Made by a program: the position numbers and the translations under genes. From NCBI RefSeq assembly GCF_916618895.1, contig NZ_OU745391.1, positions 1,922,001-1,986,000 on the forward strand: 64,000 bases of DNA, given 5' to 3'. Of the stretch, positions 50,097 to 59,139 are shown piece by piece (position 1 is the first letter of the stretch; the number at the start of each line of letters is the position of its first letter). The notes beneath the pieces are model-generated. The model was not told the DNA's origin, ran no database searches, and was given only the letters and a program-made list of their open reading frames with translations. This DNA comes from Pseudoclavibacter sp. Marseille-Q3772 (GTDB lineage: Bacteria > Actinomycetota > Actinomycetes > Actinomycetales > Microbacteriaceae).

Positions 50097-51482
50097 ATGT
50101 CTACCGACTCACCACTACAAGCGCTGCCGCTGCTATTGCAGCAGGCAAAGCAGCAGGCGGATGCGGCACTGGGGCAGGCGCGTATGCGCGCGCAGCAGCG
50201 GGGGAGCAACCCGGCAGGCGACGAGAACCTACTCGTGCACGGCGACAACCTCGCAATGCTTGCTGATCTCGCGGTTGCGGTCGAAGCCGACTCCGCACGC
50301 GGTGCCGCTCTGATCTACCTTGATCCGCCGTACGCATCCGCAGCGGACTATCGCAGCCGCATCCAAACCACCCTCGCCGATGGCAGCAAGTTGGCATTGG
50401 AGCACCTCGCCTACAGCGATCGGTGGGCGAACGGCATAGGTGACTATCTCGCAATGCTCGCGCCACGGCTGATGCTCGCGCGGATGGCGCTGCGTGAAGA
50501 CGGTGCAATCTGCACGCATGTCGATTGGCATGCCGCCCACTGGGTTCGGGTGCTGCTGGATGAGGTGTTCGGCGCCGAACATTTCGTGAACAACCTCGTA
50601 TGGAGTTATCGCTCCGGCGGGGCCTCGAGAACCACCGCGGTTCCTCGAAAACACGACGATCTGCACGTGTATCGCCGCAGCGACCGGTTCCGCATTCACG
50701 GACAGCGAGAACGGCAGTATCTCGAAAAACCGTTTATGGGCAGCAAACGCGATGCAGCCGGACGTCACTATGTAGACACCATCCTGCGCGACGTACTCGA
50801 AGGCGAACTGCAACTCGTGAACGAGGACGGCACACTGAGTACGATCAGCGTTCGGCCGGTGCTGAACATCTCCGCTGAACGTACCGGGTACGCCACCCAG
50901 AAACCGATTGGGCTGCTCGAGGTGCTGTTGCGCTGGTTCACGAAACCCGAAGACACCGTCGTCGACCCGTTCGCTGGCTCGGGCACAACTGCGATCGCCG
51001 CGACGCGACTCGGACGTAACTGGGTGAGTTGCGACGCCAGCCCACGGGCCATTGCCGTGCAGCGGCATCGCCTGGATGCGATCGGCGCGACATACCGTCT
51101 CGCAGCTACCGAAGATGCGAGCACGCCCGAGAGCGACCCGCCGATACAGTGCGCCGTAACCGGCCGCATCCCGCCCGAAATTAGCCTGACGGCCGCACCC
51201 ATGCAGGCAAGCGCACTGGCCAACCTTCGACCCGCGCGCGGACAGCGTGTGGATGCGATTGCGCACATTGCCGGTGATCCGCTCGCAGCAGTTGCCGGGT
51301 GGGTGTGTTGGGTCGGGGGAGAAGCAGTGGCCTCGTCGTGGCGGAATGCCAGCGGACAGCTGCAAACCACACTCCCGCTACCGGCCGATGCGGATGCGGT
51401 CACCCTCGAGGTCGTCGACCTGGTCGGGGCCTCCCGCTGGCGCCCGCAAGTGTCGCTTGCTGAACTACCATCGAAGCATTGA
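50097..51482 (+). CDS. Amino-type (N6-adenine or N4-cytosine) DNA methyltransferase
   Basis: This 461-residue enzyme has 'LLVHGDNLAML', catalytic 'ALIYLDPPYASAADYRS' (DPPY), 'EDGAICTHVDWHAAHWVRVL', then 'YATQKPIGLLEVLLRW' and the AdoMet loop 'TVVDPFAGSGTTAIAATRLG', a beta-class order. About 100 C-terminal residues form an extra domain. No restriction gene is beside it, and its neighbours are backbone genes, so it looks like an orphan, perhaps regulatory, methyltransferase. Base specificity cannot be read from sequence. Confidence 0.87.
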   Translation: MSTDSPLQALPLLLQQAKQQADAALGQARMRAQQRGSNPAGDENLLVHGDNLAMLADLAVAVEADSARGAALIYLDPPYASAADYRSRIQTTLADGSKLALEHLAYSDRWANGIGDYLAMLAPRLMLARMALREDGAICTHVDWHAAHWVRVLLDEVFGAEHFVNNLVWSYRSGGASRTTAVPRKHDDLHVYRRSDRFRIHGQRERQYLEKPFMGSKRDAAGRHYVDTILRDVLEGELQLVNEDGTLSTISVRPVLNISAERTGYATQKPIGLLEVLLRWFTKPEDTVVDPFAGSGTTAIAATRLGRNWVSCDASPRAIAVQRHRLDAIGATYRLAATEDASTPESDPPIQCAVTGRIPPEISLTAAPMQASALANLRPARGQRVDAIAHIAGDPLAAVAGWVCWVGGEAVASSWRNASGQLQTTLPLPADADAVTLEVVDLVGASRWRPQVSLAELPSKH

Positions 51483-51558
51483 CTCGGCACGGTCACGGTC
51501 CTCGGGGATGCCCGGCCACGACCTTGCCGCTTGGATCAGGAAGGTGACGGCATTCTCG

Positions 51559-54459
51559 ATGACTCGGAGTGACGCGAACGCACAGGCCACACTTAGCAGC
51601 GATCAGCGCGATCTGGCGGCAATGATCCGCGAACGCATCACGGGTGAGGTGGACGCTTCAACGCTTCGGCGCGCCGAATATTCCAGCGACGCCGGCAACT
51701 ATCGCATCACTCCCGAGGTCGTCGCGTTCCCCAAAACGACTGAAGATCTGATCGCAATCACCGATGTCTCTCGGGCTACTGCAACCCCGTTGCATATGCG
51801 TGGCGCCGGAACCTCGATCGCCGGTAATGCGATCGGCCGCGGAATCGTGGTCGACACTTCTCTCTACCTGAACCGCATCCACGAAATCGACCCGGTCAAC
51901 AAGACCGCACGAATCGATCCGGGCGTGATCGTCGCCCAGCTGCAAAAGGCGGCGAAACCGCACGGATTACGATTTGGACCAGACCCGTCCACCTGGACAC
52001 GCTGCACGGTCGGCGGCATGATCGGCAACAACGCCTGCGGCTCCCACTCACTCGCGTTCGGTCGCACCGCGGACAATATCGTCGAGCTGGATGTCATCGA
52101 CGGCATGGGGCGTCGCTTCACCGCAAGCGATGACCTCAGCGTTGTTCCCGGTCTAGATGAGTTCACGCTGCGGCATCTGGCCACGATCCGTACCGAATTC
52201 GGCCGGTTTGGTCGGCAGGTCTCCGGCTATGCGCTCGAGGCACTCCTACCAGAGCGCGGGCATAACCTCGCACAGCTGCTGGTCGGATCCGAAGGAACCC
52301 TTGGTGTGGTCCTCGGCGCCACCGTGAACCTCGTTGACGTGCCCAATGCCCCGGTGACTATTGCGCTCGGGTACGAATCGATGTTTGCCGCGGCAGACGA
52401 TATCCCCGCACTTCTTGAGCACAAGCCCGGCGCGATTGAGGGGCTGGATGCGCGACTGGTCGAGGCCGTGCGTCGCAGCCACGGTGCCGGGGCCGTGGCA
52501 GCGCTCCCGGAAGGTGGCGGCTGGTTGCTCATTGAGATGCCCGGCGAGAGCGAACAGGACGCACTCGACCGCGCGCACGCCCTGGTTGCCGCATCCGCCG
52601 CCACCGCAGCAAATATCGTGGCCGATCCGAGCGAAGCCCGGCCGATCTGGCGCGTACGCGAAGACGGTGTTGGGCTTGCTAGCCGCACTCAGGAAGGCGA
52701 ACAGGCATGGCCCGGATTCGAGGATGCGGCAGTTCCCCCAGAACACCTGGGGGAGTACCTGCGCAAGTTCGATGCGCTCACCGAAGCCCACGGCATCTCC
52801 GGTATGCCCTACGGTCACTTCGGTGATGGCTGTATCCACGTGCGCCTAGCGATCCCGCTCGAACGCGACGGGGCTGCGCTGCGTCGTTTCATGCTGGATG
52901 CGGGCAGGCTTGTTGGTGAGTTCGGCGGCTCGATCTCGGGTGAACACGGTGATGGTCGAGCGCGCAGCGAGCTACTACCGCTGATGTACTCGGATGAAGC
53001 AATCGCTGCATTCGGGGAGCTCAAATCGCTCTTTGACCCAAACAATCTGCTGAACCCGGAAGTGTTGGTGAACCCGGCACCGCTGGACGCGGACCTGCGA
53101 CGCCCGCAGGCATTACCGACCCCGCGCATCCGTGGCGGTTTCTCGTGGCATGATGATGGCGGCGATTTCACCCGCGCCGTGCACCGGTGCGTTGGTATGG
53201 GTAAGTGCCGTGCCGATAACCGTGCCGCCGGCGGGTTCATGTGCCCGAGCTACCTCGCAACAAAGGACGAAACCCATTCGACGCGTGGCCGCGCTCGAGT
53301 CCTGCAGGAGATGACGAACGGTCGCCTCGTAGCCGACGGGTTCAAGTCGAAGGAAGTGGAAGAGTCACTCGACTTCTGCCTGAGCTGCAAGGCCTGTGCA
53401 AATGATTGCCCGGCCGGCGTGGACGTGGCCGCCTACAAGTCCGAGACCCTCTACCGCAAGTATCGAGGAAAGCTGCGACCGATCAACCACTACGTCCTCG
53501 GCCAGCTACCGCGGTGGGAGAAGATCATGTCGCCGCTTGCCCCGCTGGTAAACGGCATGTTCGCGATCCGACCGCTGCGCAAGCTCATGCTCTCGCTTGC
53601 AGGCGTGGACAGCAGGCGCACGATTCCACCGATTGCCCGCCGCACGTTCCAGCAGGATCGTAAGCGCAAACTTCGCGCCGGCGAAGCAGTTGGTGTGGAT
53701 GCACCGCGCAGCGATCGTGCGCGCGTACTGGTTTGGGCGGATTCATTCTCGAACGGTTTCGCGCCCGGAATCGGTCACGATGTCGTGCGTGTACTCGACG
53801 CAGTGGGGCTGGAGGTAGTGACCCCCGAGTGGTCAGTGTGCTGCGGGCTCACGTGGATTTCGACGGGTCAGCTTGATGGTGCCCGTGCACGGCTTGCCAA
53901 ACTCATGGATGAGTTTGCCCCGCTGGTTGCCGAGGGCGTGCCGATCGTCGGTGTGGAGCCCAGCTGTACTGCGGTGCTGCGCAGCGACCTGCTGGAGCTA
54001 TTCCCCGAAGACCCGCGGGCACGCAGTATCGCCGAGAACACCTTCACACTCGCCGAAGTACTCACCGGCAAGGCACCGGTGACCGTGACCAATGAAGGGG
54101 TACTACCGAGCCTTGCCGGCACGGAACTGGTCGTGCAGCCGCACTGCCACCAGCACTCCGTGATTGGCTTCAACGCGGACCGGCAGTTGCTCACATCCCT
54201 CGGCGCCGACCTCACCCAATTGGCAGGATGCTGCGGTTTGGCCGGTAACTTCGGTTTGGAGAAGGGACACTATGAGGTGTCGGTCGCGGTGGCCGAGAAC
54301 TCATTGCTGCCAGCACTGCGCGAAGCTAGTGCGGATGCGGTGTTCCTCGCCGATGGATTCTCGTGTCGAACGCAGGCCGATCAGCTGATGGGCCGGGAAG
54401 GTGTGCACCTGGCCACGCTGTTGGCTGAGCGGATGACGCCGGACGGTAATGCGCGCTAG
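51559..54459 (+). CDS. FAD-linked oxidase/Fe-S dehydrogenase (Dld/GlcD-GlpC fusion type)
   Basis: This 966-residue protein fuses a VAO-type FAD domain ('PLHMRGAGTSIAGNAIGRG', 'IGNNACGSHS', 'GSEGTLGVV', 'GHFGDGCIHVRL') with a ferredoxin-like domain ('CVGMGKC', 'DFCLSCKACANDCPAGVD') and CCG-type cysteine motifs ('VCCGLTWISTG', 'VEPSCTAV', 'AGCCGLAGNFG'). It probably oxidises a 2-hydroxy acid such as D-lactate or glycolate and passes electrons through Fe-S clusters to the membrane. ATG 51559 is chosen by homology. The 3' end overlaps that of thioredoxin by four bases. Confidence 0.9.
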   Translation: MTRSDANAQATLSSDQRDLAAMIRERITGEVDASTLRRAEYSSDAGNYRITPEVVAFPKTTEDLIAITDVSRATATPLHMRGAGTSIAGNAIGRGIVVDTSLYLNRIHEIDPVNKTARIDPGVIVAQLQKAAKPHGLRFGPDPSTWTRCTVGGMIGNNACGSHSLAFGRTADNIVELDVIDGMGRRFTASDDLSVVPGLDEFTLRHLATIRTEFGRFGRQVSGYALEALLPERGHNLAQLLVGSEGTLGVVLGATVNLVDVPNAPVTIALGYESMFAAADDIPALLEHKPGAIEGLDARLVEAVRRSHGAGAVAALPEGGGWLLIEMPGESEQDALDRAHALVAASAATAANIVADPSEARPIWRVREDGVGLASRTQEGEQAWPGFEDAAVPPEHLGEYLRKFDALTEAHGISGMPYGHFGDGCIHVRLAIPLERDGAALRRFMLDAGRLVGEFGGSISGEHGDGRARSELLPLMYSDEAIAAFGELKSLFDPNNLLNPEVLVNPAPLDADLRRPQALPTPRIRGGFSWHDDGGDFTRAVHRCVGMGKCRADNRAAGGFMCPSYLATKDETHSTRGRARVLQEMTNGRLVADGFKSKEVEESLDFCLSCKACANDCPAGVDVAAYKSETLYRKYRGKLRPINHYVLGQLPRWEKIMSPLAPLVNGMFAIRPLRKLMLSLAGVDSRRTIPPIARRTFQQDRKRKLRAGEAVGVDAPRSDRARVLVWADSFSNGFAPGIGHDVVRVLDAVGLEVVTPEWSVCCGLTWISTGQLDGARARLAKLMDEFAPLVAEGVPIVGVEPSCTAVLRSDLLELFPEDPRARSIAENTFTLAEVLTGKAPVTVTNEGVLPSLAGTELVVQPHCHQHSVIGFNADRQLLTSLGADLTQLAGCCGLAGNFGLEKGHYEVSVAVAENSLLPALREASADAVFLADGFSCRTQADQLMGREGVHLATLLAERMTPDGNAR

Positions 54460-54860
54460 ACGACCGCACCGTCAGCACGCGGCCCCTGGTCATCCGCGTT
54501 CGCTGCGTTCTGCTCGACCTTCTTGCGAACATCGTCCATATCGACGTTGCGGACGGCTTCAATGACCTGTTCGAGGGTGGCCGCAGGCAGTGCACCGGCC
54601 TGTTCCAGGATCATGATTCCGTCGCGGAACACCATGAGTGTCGGGATCGAGCGAATGCCGAGGCTCGAGGCAAGCTGCTGGTTCTCTTCAGTGTTGACCT
54701 TCGTGAACGTTACGTCTGGATGCTTCTCGCTAGCAGCCTCATACACGGGCGCGAACTGACGGCACGGGCCACACCAAGAGGCCCAGAAGTCGACGAAATA
54801 AATGCCTTCTGCCGTGACGGTTTCCAGGAACTGGTCTTGTGTGAGATCAATAGTTGCCAT
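54456..54860 (-). CDS. Thioredoxin
   Basis: This 134-residue protein has the active site 'FWASWCGPCRQF', 'KVNTEENQQLASSLGIRSIP' with cis-proline, and 'FRDGIMILEQAGALPAATLE'. A charged C-terminal extension of about 25 residues is unusual for a core thioredoxin. It reduces protein disulfides in the cytoplasm and could supply electrons to reductases. It has its own promoter region, including a strong hairpin at 54873-54910. Confidence 0.92.
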   Translation of the reverse strand: MATIDLTQDQFLETVTAEGIYFVDFWASWCGPCRQFAPVYEAASEKHPDVTFTKVNTEENQQLASSLGIRSIPTLMVFRDGIMILEQAGALPAATLEQVIEAVRNVDMDDVRKKVEQNAANADDQGPRADGAVV

Positions 54861-54872
54861 TTGGCGATGGTA

Positions 54873-54910
54873 CGTCCCGGGGCTGCTAACAATCTGGCAG
54901 CCCCGGGACG
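54873..54910. repeat. Perfect 14-bp hairpin between PRC-barrel and thioredoxin genes
   Basis: CGTCCCGGGGCTGC (54873-54886) and GCAGCCCCGGGACG (54897-54910) form a very stable stem. It follows the PRC-barrel gene on the minus strand but has no clear T-run, so it may be a terminator-like element or mRNA 3'-end stabiliser. Confidence 0.6.
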
Positions 54911-54925
54911 CGTAAGACGGAGCGG

Positions 54926-55810
54926 TTAGCGCTTGTCGTCTTCGGGAAGCTCGCTGTCGGGTTCTTCCACCACCGCGTCATCGGGGGCGAATGCCGAATG
55001 GTCGATGGGCTCGTTTGTACTCTCGTTCGCTGCACTATCCGCGATTGCCTGATCAACCGGCGATAGCTCGCTCGCCGCCTCATCCGGCGAGTCGGTTACT
55101 ACGTCAGATTCGGCAGCATCGGATGCGTTGTCAGCAGTCACCTGCTCGTCAGCGTCCACCGGTTCGTCGGCTTTGCGGTCATCGGTCGCGGCGCCAGCCA
55201 CCAACGGCGTATCTGCCGTTTCCTCATCGACGCTCTCAGCCGCATCCTTAGCGCTCACGCCCGTCGTGCGCTCGGGAACCTCGTAGTACTCGTAGAGCGT
55301 GTCTTCTTCCTCGGGGGAGAGGCTCTGGTCAATCTCAGTGTGTGGCGCTGCGGTGACCTGCGACTTCGAATAGGGCACGTTGATGCGTCGCTCGTAGCGT
55401 TCGGCGAGATCGAGCGGTACGAAGAATTCCTTGGTGCCGAATAGGCCGGTCTTTACGGTCACCCAATTGGGCTCCTGCGTTTGGTCGTCAAGGTACACCT
55501 GTCCGACCTTGCCGATCTTCTCGTCGTTCGGTCCGTACACCGTGGACTGGAAGAGCACGAGTAGGCGCTCTTCGGCTTCCTGGGCCGCGAGGTCGTCGTT
55601 GCTCGCTGCATCGGCGGTTTCCGCAGAAGCTGCGCCATCGGCAGTGTCGGATGCATCGCTAACAGCGGTCGATTTCTCACCCGCACCTGCGGCGGGCGAA
55701 ACGGTATCGCTTGCTTCCTCGTGACCGATCGCGGTGCTCTCGCTGGACACAGCGTTTTGCTCCGATTGCGGGGTTTCGACGTCGGGGCGTTCGTTGTTCG
55801 CTTCAGCCAT
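54926..55810 (-). CDS. PRC-barrel domain protein with acidic tails
   Basis: This 294-residue protein has an acidic Ala/Ser/Glu region (1-80) and then a PRC-barrel-like domain: 'LLVLFQSTVYGPNDEKIGKV', 'VYLDDQTQEPNWVTVKTGLF', 'FFVPLDLAERYERRINVPYS'. A motif 'SLSPEEEDTLYEYYEVPE' follows and an acidic tail ends it. PRC-barrel proteins of this kind are stress- or envelope-associated in Actinobacteria. No enzymatic residues are evident. Confidence 0.82.
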   Translation of the reverse strand: MAEANNERPDVETPQSEQNAVSSESTAIGHEEASDTVSPAAGAGEKSTAVSDASDTADGAASAETADAASNDDLAAQEAEERLLVLFQSTVYGPNDEKIGKVGQVYLDDQTQEPNWVTVKTGLFGTKEFFVPLDLAERYERRINVPYSKSQVTAAPHTEIDQSLSPEEEDTLYEYYEVPERTTGVSAKDAAESVDEETADTPLVAGAATDDRKADEPVDADEQVTADNASDAAESDVVTDSPDEAASELSPVDQAIADSAANESTNEPIDHSAFAPDDAVVEEPDSELPEDDKR

Positions 55811-55932
55811 GGAAACAGTCCTCAGAGTTGATTCGTTGGTCGATCGCTGTGCGTTATGCAGTACAGCCGGTTGTCTCGAACCCTACACAAGCGATGCCGT
55901 AAATCCGCTGACCCGATCGCTGATTCGGGATG

Positions 55933-57027
55933 CTATTTGGTCGATCCCTCGGTGTCACCCCCGGTCGGTGACGGTAGCGGCGGCATGTTCTGCTGCTGTT
56001 GTGCTGCCTGGGGTACAGACGCATATCGGTGGTCGTTCGCGCCACCAGTAGGGGTAGGCACTGCCGTTGCGGGCTGTTGGTTTGGGTTGCTCGTAGCCGA
56101 GTTGCGGATTCGACGAACCAGCTTGCGAAGGCCCGCGAACCAGATCACCAGGCCCAATAGGACCGCGATTAGGATGCCTGGCAGGGCATAGCCGAGGCCC
56201 TGCACGGTCTTGCTCAGCGTTTCGAGCAGGTTATTCCAGCCCTCAGACAGCCCCGCCATGAAGCCTGCTTCCGGTGCTTCGACAGCAGATGCATCCGTGG
56301 ACATCGTGATGGTTACGGTCGAGTAGGTGATCTCGTCGTTCAGCACCTCAAGCTGTGACTTGAGGCTCGCGAGTTCTTCTTCCCGATCACTGAGTTCACG
56401 CTCGATCTCGAGCATCTCACTGGTCGACTTCGCTTCCTCCATCATGCCGCGCAGCGATTTGATGGAGCTCTCCAGGCTGGCGATCCGAGACTCGAGATCT
56501 ACCTTGGTGAGGGTGACATCCTCAGCATCGGTCTGTGTGGAGGTGACCTCGCCGAGGTCAGCCAACTTGTGCACGAACTCGTCATGGGCATCGGCTGGTA
56601 CGCGGACGGTGAAGGTCGCGGTGGCGTAGTGGCCTCCGTGCTCTTCGGCGCGGTTATCGAAATGCCCGGAGGCAGCATTCACACGCTCGTCGAGTGCGGA
56701 ACTTGCCGCCGCCAGATCATCCACCCGCATCCGCACCTCAGTGTTTACCCGGATTGCGCGCTCGGCGGTCGCGGCCGCTTGTTCGCCCGCTTCTGCGCCA
56801 GGTGCCGGGTCTTGTTCAGCCTGCGCGCCACCGTGATCGTCGACATACTGTTCGTTCGGATGCGAGACGCCCTCGGGCGGTGTGGTGGACGCTGCGGTGC
56901 AGCCGCTGACCAGACCGACCACGGCAAGCGCTCCGATGAGCGCGGCAAAGAACCGTTGGGCGCGCTGCCGATTCGTTGCCGATGCGGAGGTGATCTGCGA
57001 GTGGTGTGAAGGCTGGGTGGTATCCAT
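55933..57027 (-). CDS. DUF4349 lipoprotein
   Basis: This 364-residue protein has a signal peptide with lipobox 'LAVVGLVSGC', an extracytoplasmic DUF4349 domain ('AIRVNTEVRMRVDDLAAASS', 'ATFTVRVPADAHDEFVHKLA', 'LESRIASLESSIKSLRGMME' coiled coil), and a C-terminal span ('LPGILIAVLLGLVIWFAGL') followed by basic residues. It is membrane-anchored at both ends. ATG 57027 is used; an earlier in-frame start would spoil the signal peptide. Function unknown. Confidence 0.85.
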   Translation of the reverse strand: MDTTQPSHHSQITSASATNRQRAQRFFAALIGALAVVGLVSGCTAASTTPPEGVSHPNEQYVDDHGGAQAEQDPAPGAEAGEQAAATAERAIRVNTEVRMRVDDLAAASSALDERVNAASGHFDNRAEEHGGHYATATFTVRVPADAHDEFVHKLADLGEVTSTQTDAEDVTLTKVDLESRIASLESSIKSLRGMMEEAKSTSEMLEIERELSDREEELASLKSQLEVLNDEITYSTVTITMSTDASAVEAPEAGFMAGLSEGWNNLLETLSKTVQGLGYALPGILIAVLLGLVIWFAGLRKLVRRIRNSATSNPNQQPATAVPTPTGGANDHRYASVPQAAQQQQNMPPLPSPTGGDTEGSTK

Positions 57028-57169
57028 GCCCTCTATGGTTCGCGATGTGGCCACGAACCGCGTCAGGCTGCCGGTTCGAACCGTTCAGCCGCGGGATGCA
57101 TCCCGAAGTTCCCAAACGCCAACATTCAGCTGAGCGAATGCCACCTTGCGGATGACATTGTCTTGCCGA

Positions 57170-57997
57170 CTAAGCGAATGTGTCCGGGTCCTTTCCAGTT
57201 CGTTCACCGGTGTCGCAGGCGGCGATCGCGTCGAGATCTTCGGCGGTGAGCGTCACCTGTGCGGCCTCGAAGTTCTCTTGCTGGCGTTCGAGGTTCGCCG
57301 ATTTCGGAATTGCCACATTGCCGATCGCCAAATGCCAGGCGAGCACTGCTTGACCCGCGGTGCATCCGTGTCGCGCTGCAACCTCCTGGATCGCGGGATG
57401 CTCGAGGTCACGTCCGCGGTTCAGCGGAGCCCATGCTTCGGTGACGATTCCGTGTTCTTGGTGGAAGCGGCGCAGTTCGGGCTGGGCGAACAGCGGGTGC
57501 AGTTCGACCTGGTTGATTGCCGGAGCCTCGCCCGTTTCGTCAATCAGTCGCTGCAGGTGGTGTTCCTTGAAGTTTGCTACACCGATGGTGCGGATGCGTC
57601 CCTCGTCACGCAGGCGACGCAGCGCCTCCCACGTTTCGACGTATTTGTCCTGTGCTGGGTCTGGCCAGTGGATGAGGTAGAGATCAACCTCTTCAACGCC
57701 GAGTGCTTCGGCCGACTCATCGAATGCACGCATTGCGGCGTCGAATCCGTGATGGTCCTGCCAGACCTTCGTGGTGATGAAGACCTCATCGCGGGGGAGC
57801 CCTGACCGGCGCAGTCCCTCGCCCACGCCGGCTTCGTTGTCGTAGACCGCGGCAGTGTCGAGGTGACGATAGCCGATCTCCAGCGCGCGACGCACGATTT
57901 CTGGGGCGTCGTCATTGCTGATCTTGTAGGTGCCGAATCCCAGCTGAGGGATGCGGTGGCCACTGGCAAGTTCGATGTTCATATTGTTCGCACTCAC
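57170..57997 (-). CDS. Aldo/keto reductase
   Basis: This 275-residue TIM-barrel oxidoreductase has the tetrad residues in 'YRHLDTAAVYDNEAGVGEGL' (Asp, Tyr), 'VFITTKVWQDHHG' (Lys) and 'VDLYLIHWPDP' (His). NADPH binding is 'IPKSANLERQQENFEA'. It reduces aldehydes and ketones such as 2,5-diketogluconate-like substrates. It is divergent from the nrd operon. Confidence 0.93.
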   Translation of the reverse strand: MSANNMNIELASGHRIPQLGFGTYKISNDDAPEIVRRALEIGYRHLDTAAVYDNEAGVGEGLRRSGLPRDEVFITTKVWQDHHGFDAAMRAFDESAEALGVEEVDLYLIHWPDPAQDKYVETWEALRRLRDEGRIRTIGVANFKEHHLQRLIDETGEAPAINQVELHPLFAQPELRRFHQEHGIVTEAWAPLNRGRDLEHPAIQEVAARHGCTAGQAVLAWHLAIGNVAIPKSANLERQQENFEAAQVTLTAEDLDAIAACDTGERTGKDPDTFA

Positions 57998-58115
57998 GGG
58001 GCCGACCTTAGCCGGACAAGCTGAGGTGTGCGTTCAGTCCGATTGGTGGCGGGATGCGAGCGGTATCGGCCCGGCATGCACGAATCGATGTCGGAGGCTC
58101 GTGTTGCACTGAAGG

Positions 58116-58253
58116 TGTGGATGTCTGCACGTTGTCGAGGCGGGCGCATCCACATCCAAATGAGCTTGTCCACAGGAGGTGTGTATAAGGCCGGGGAAGA
58201 CATGTGTATAAGTCCGCAAAAGTTGTGCAGACACGCCGTGTCTTTGTGGATTG
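58116..58253. promoter_or_regulatory. Cluster of DnaA-box-like motifs upstream of nrdHIE
   Basis: One exact TTGTCCACA (58166-58174), the actinobacterial-type DnaA box, is accompanied by near matches TGTGGATGT (58116), TGTGTATAA (58180 and 58203) and TGTGGATTG (58245). All lie within 140 bases ahead of the NrdR boxes. DnaA-controlled nrd expression is known in E. coli; here it is inferred. Confidence 0.45.
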
Positions 58254-58278
58254 TGATGTGGAGAACAACACGGTTGTA

Positions 58279-58325
58279 ATTCGACATGTTGTGGTGCTAG
58301 ATTCATCAAGCACAACATCTAGTGG
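58279..58325. promoter_or_regulatory. NrdR box pair
   Basis: Two 16-bp sites, 58279-58294 (ATTCGACATGTTGTGG) and 58310-58325 (GCACAACATCTAGTGG, inverse reads CCACTAGATGTTGTGC), match the ACAC-wAtAT-wGTGT consensus at its strongest positions. Their starts are 31 bp apart, three helical turns, as in known NrdR-repressed promoters. They lie just before nrdH. Confidence 0.75.
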
Positions 58326-58398
58326 CTCAAAGCGGTTCACTGCCACAGCGGATGGATTACTCACCGATCATCTAAGTCATCGAAAAACGAGGCAAATT

Positions 58399-58635
58399 AT
58401 GGCTATTTCTGTGTACAGCAAGCCCTCTTGCGTTCAGTGCACCGCAACTTACCGCGCCCTCGACAAGCAGGGCCTCGAGTACGAGGTATTCGATGTGTCG
58501 GCAGATGAAAAGGCACTGGCTGCAGTCAAGGAGCTTGGTTATCTGCAGGCGCCGGTTGTTGTTACCGACTCTGATCACTGGTCGGGGTTCCGACCCGACA
58601 AGATCAACGAAATCGCGCAGTTGCGCAGCGCCTAG
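58399..58635 (+). CDS. nrdH: NrdH glutaredoxin-like electron donor
   Basis: This 78-residue protein has 'MAISVYSKPSCVQCTATYRA' with the C-V-Q-C redox site, 'LEYEVFDVSAD', 'QAPVVVTDSDHWSGFRPDKI' with the NrdH 'WSGFRPD' signature. It reduces class Ib ribonucleotide reductase and is itself reduced by thioredoxin reductase. It opens the nrdHIE operon, behind a NrdR box pair. Confidence 0.95.
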   Translation: MAISVYSKPSCVQCTATYRALDKQGLEYEVFDVSADEKALAAVKELGYLQAPVVVTDSDHWSGFRPDKINEIAQLRSA

Positions 58636-58716
58636 GAATCGCTGCCGTTACGCCCGGGCCTGTTCATGCAGTACCCGGGCACTGCTGCGGACGGGCCCTA
58701 TGAATGGACGGATGCG

Positions 58717-59139
58717 ATGAGTGAGATCATCTACTTCTCGAGTGTTTCGGGGAATACGCACCGGTTCGTGCAGAAGCTCGCGCGCAGCGCGCAACGAATC
58801 CCGTTGCGTACCAGTGATGAAACGATTACGGCTACTGAGCCGTTCGTGCTCATCGTCCCCACCTACGGGGGCGGCAATGGTCGAGGGGCCGTGCCGAAAC
58901 AGGTCATTAAGTTTCTCAATGTGCCGGCGAACCGAGCGCTGCTACGCGGCGTGATCGTTGGTGGAAACACCAACTTCGGCGCAGCGTACGGGCTGGCCGG
59001 AGACATTATTGCGGGTAAATGTCAGGTGCCCGTGTTGTATCGATTCGAACTATTCGGCACATCAGACGATGTGCAGCGAGTGAACGAGGGATTGGACGAA
59101 TTTTGGCGAGCGCAAGCGACACCACAGACAGTGCAGTAA
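58717..59139 (+). CDS. nrdI: NrdI flavodoxin-like protein
   Basis: This 140-residue FMN protein has the phosphate loop '[16 protein letters not shown]', '[12 protein letters not shown]', '[12 protein letters not shown]', '[19 protein letters not shown]' and '[12 protein letters not shown]'. NrdI generates the oxidant needed to assemble the dimanganese tyrosyl-radical cofactor in NrdF. ATG 58717 is used. The 3' end overlaps the preferred nrdE start. Confidence 0.94.
   Translation: MSEIIYFSSVSGNTHRFVQKLARSAQRIPLRTSDETITATEPFVLIVPTYGGGNGRGAVPKQVIKFLNVPANRALLRGVIVGGNTNFGAAYGLAGDIIAGKCQVPVLYRFELFGTSDDVQRVNEGLDEFWRAQATPQTVQ

Noticed and set aside
50097..51482. Type III restriction-modification system
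   Set aside because: The methyltransferase is of suitable class, but no Res helicase-nuclease gene is adjacent.
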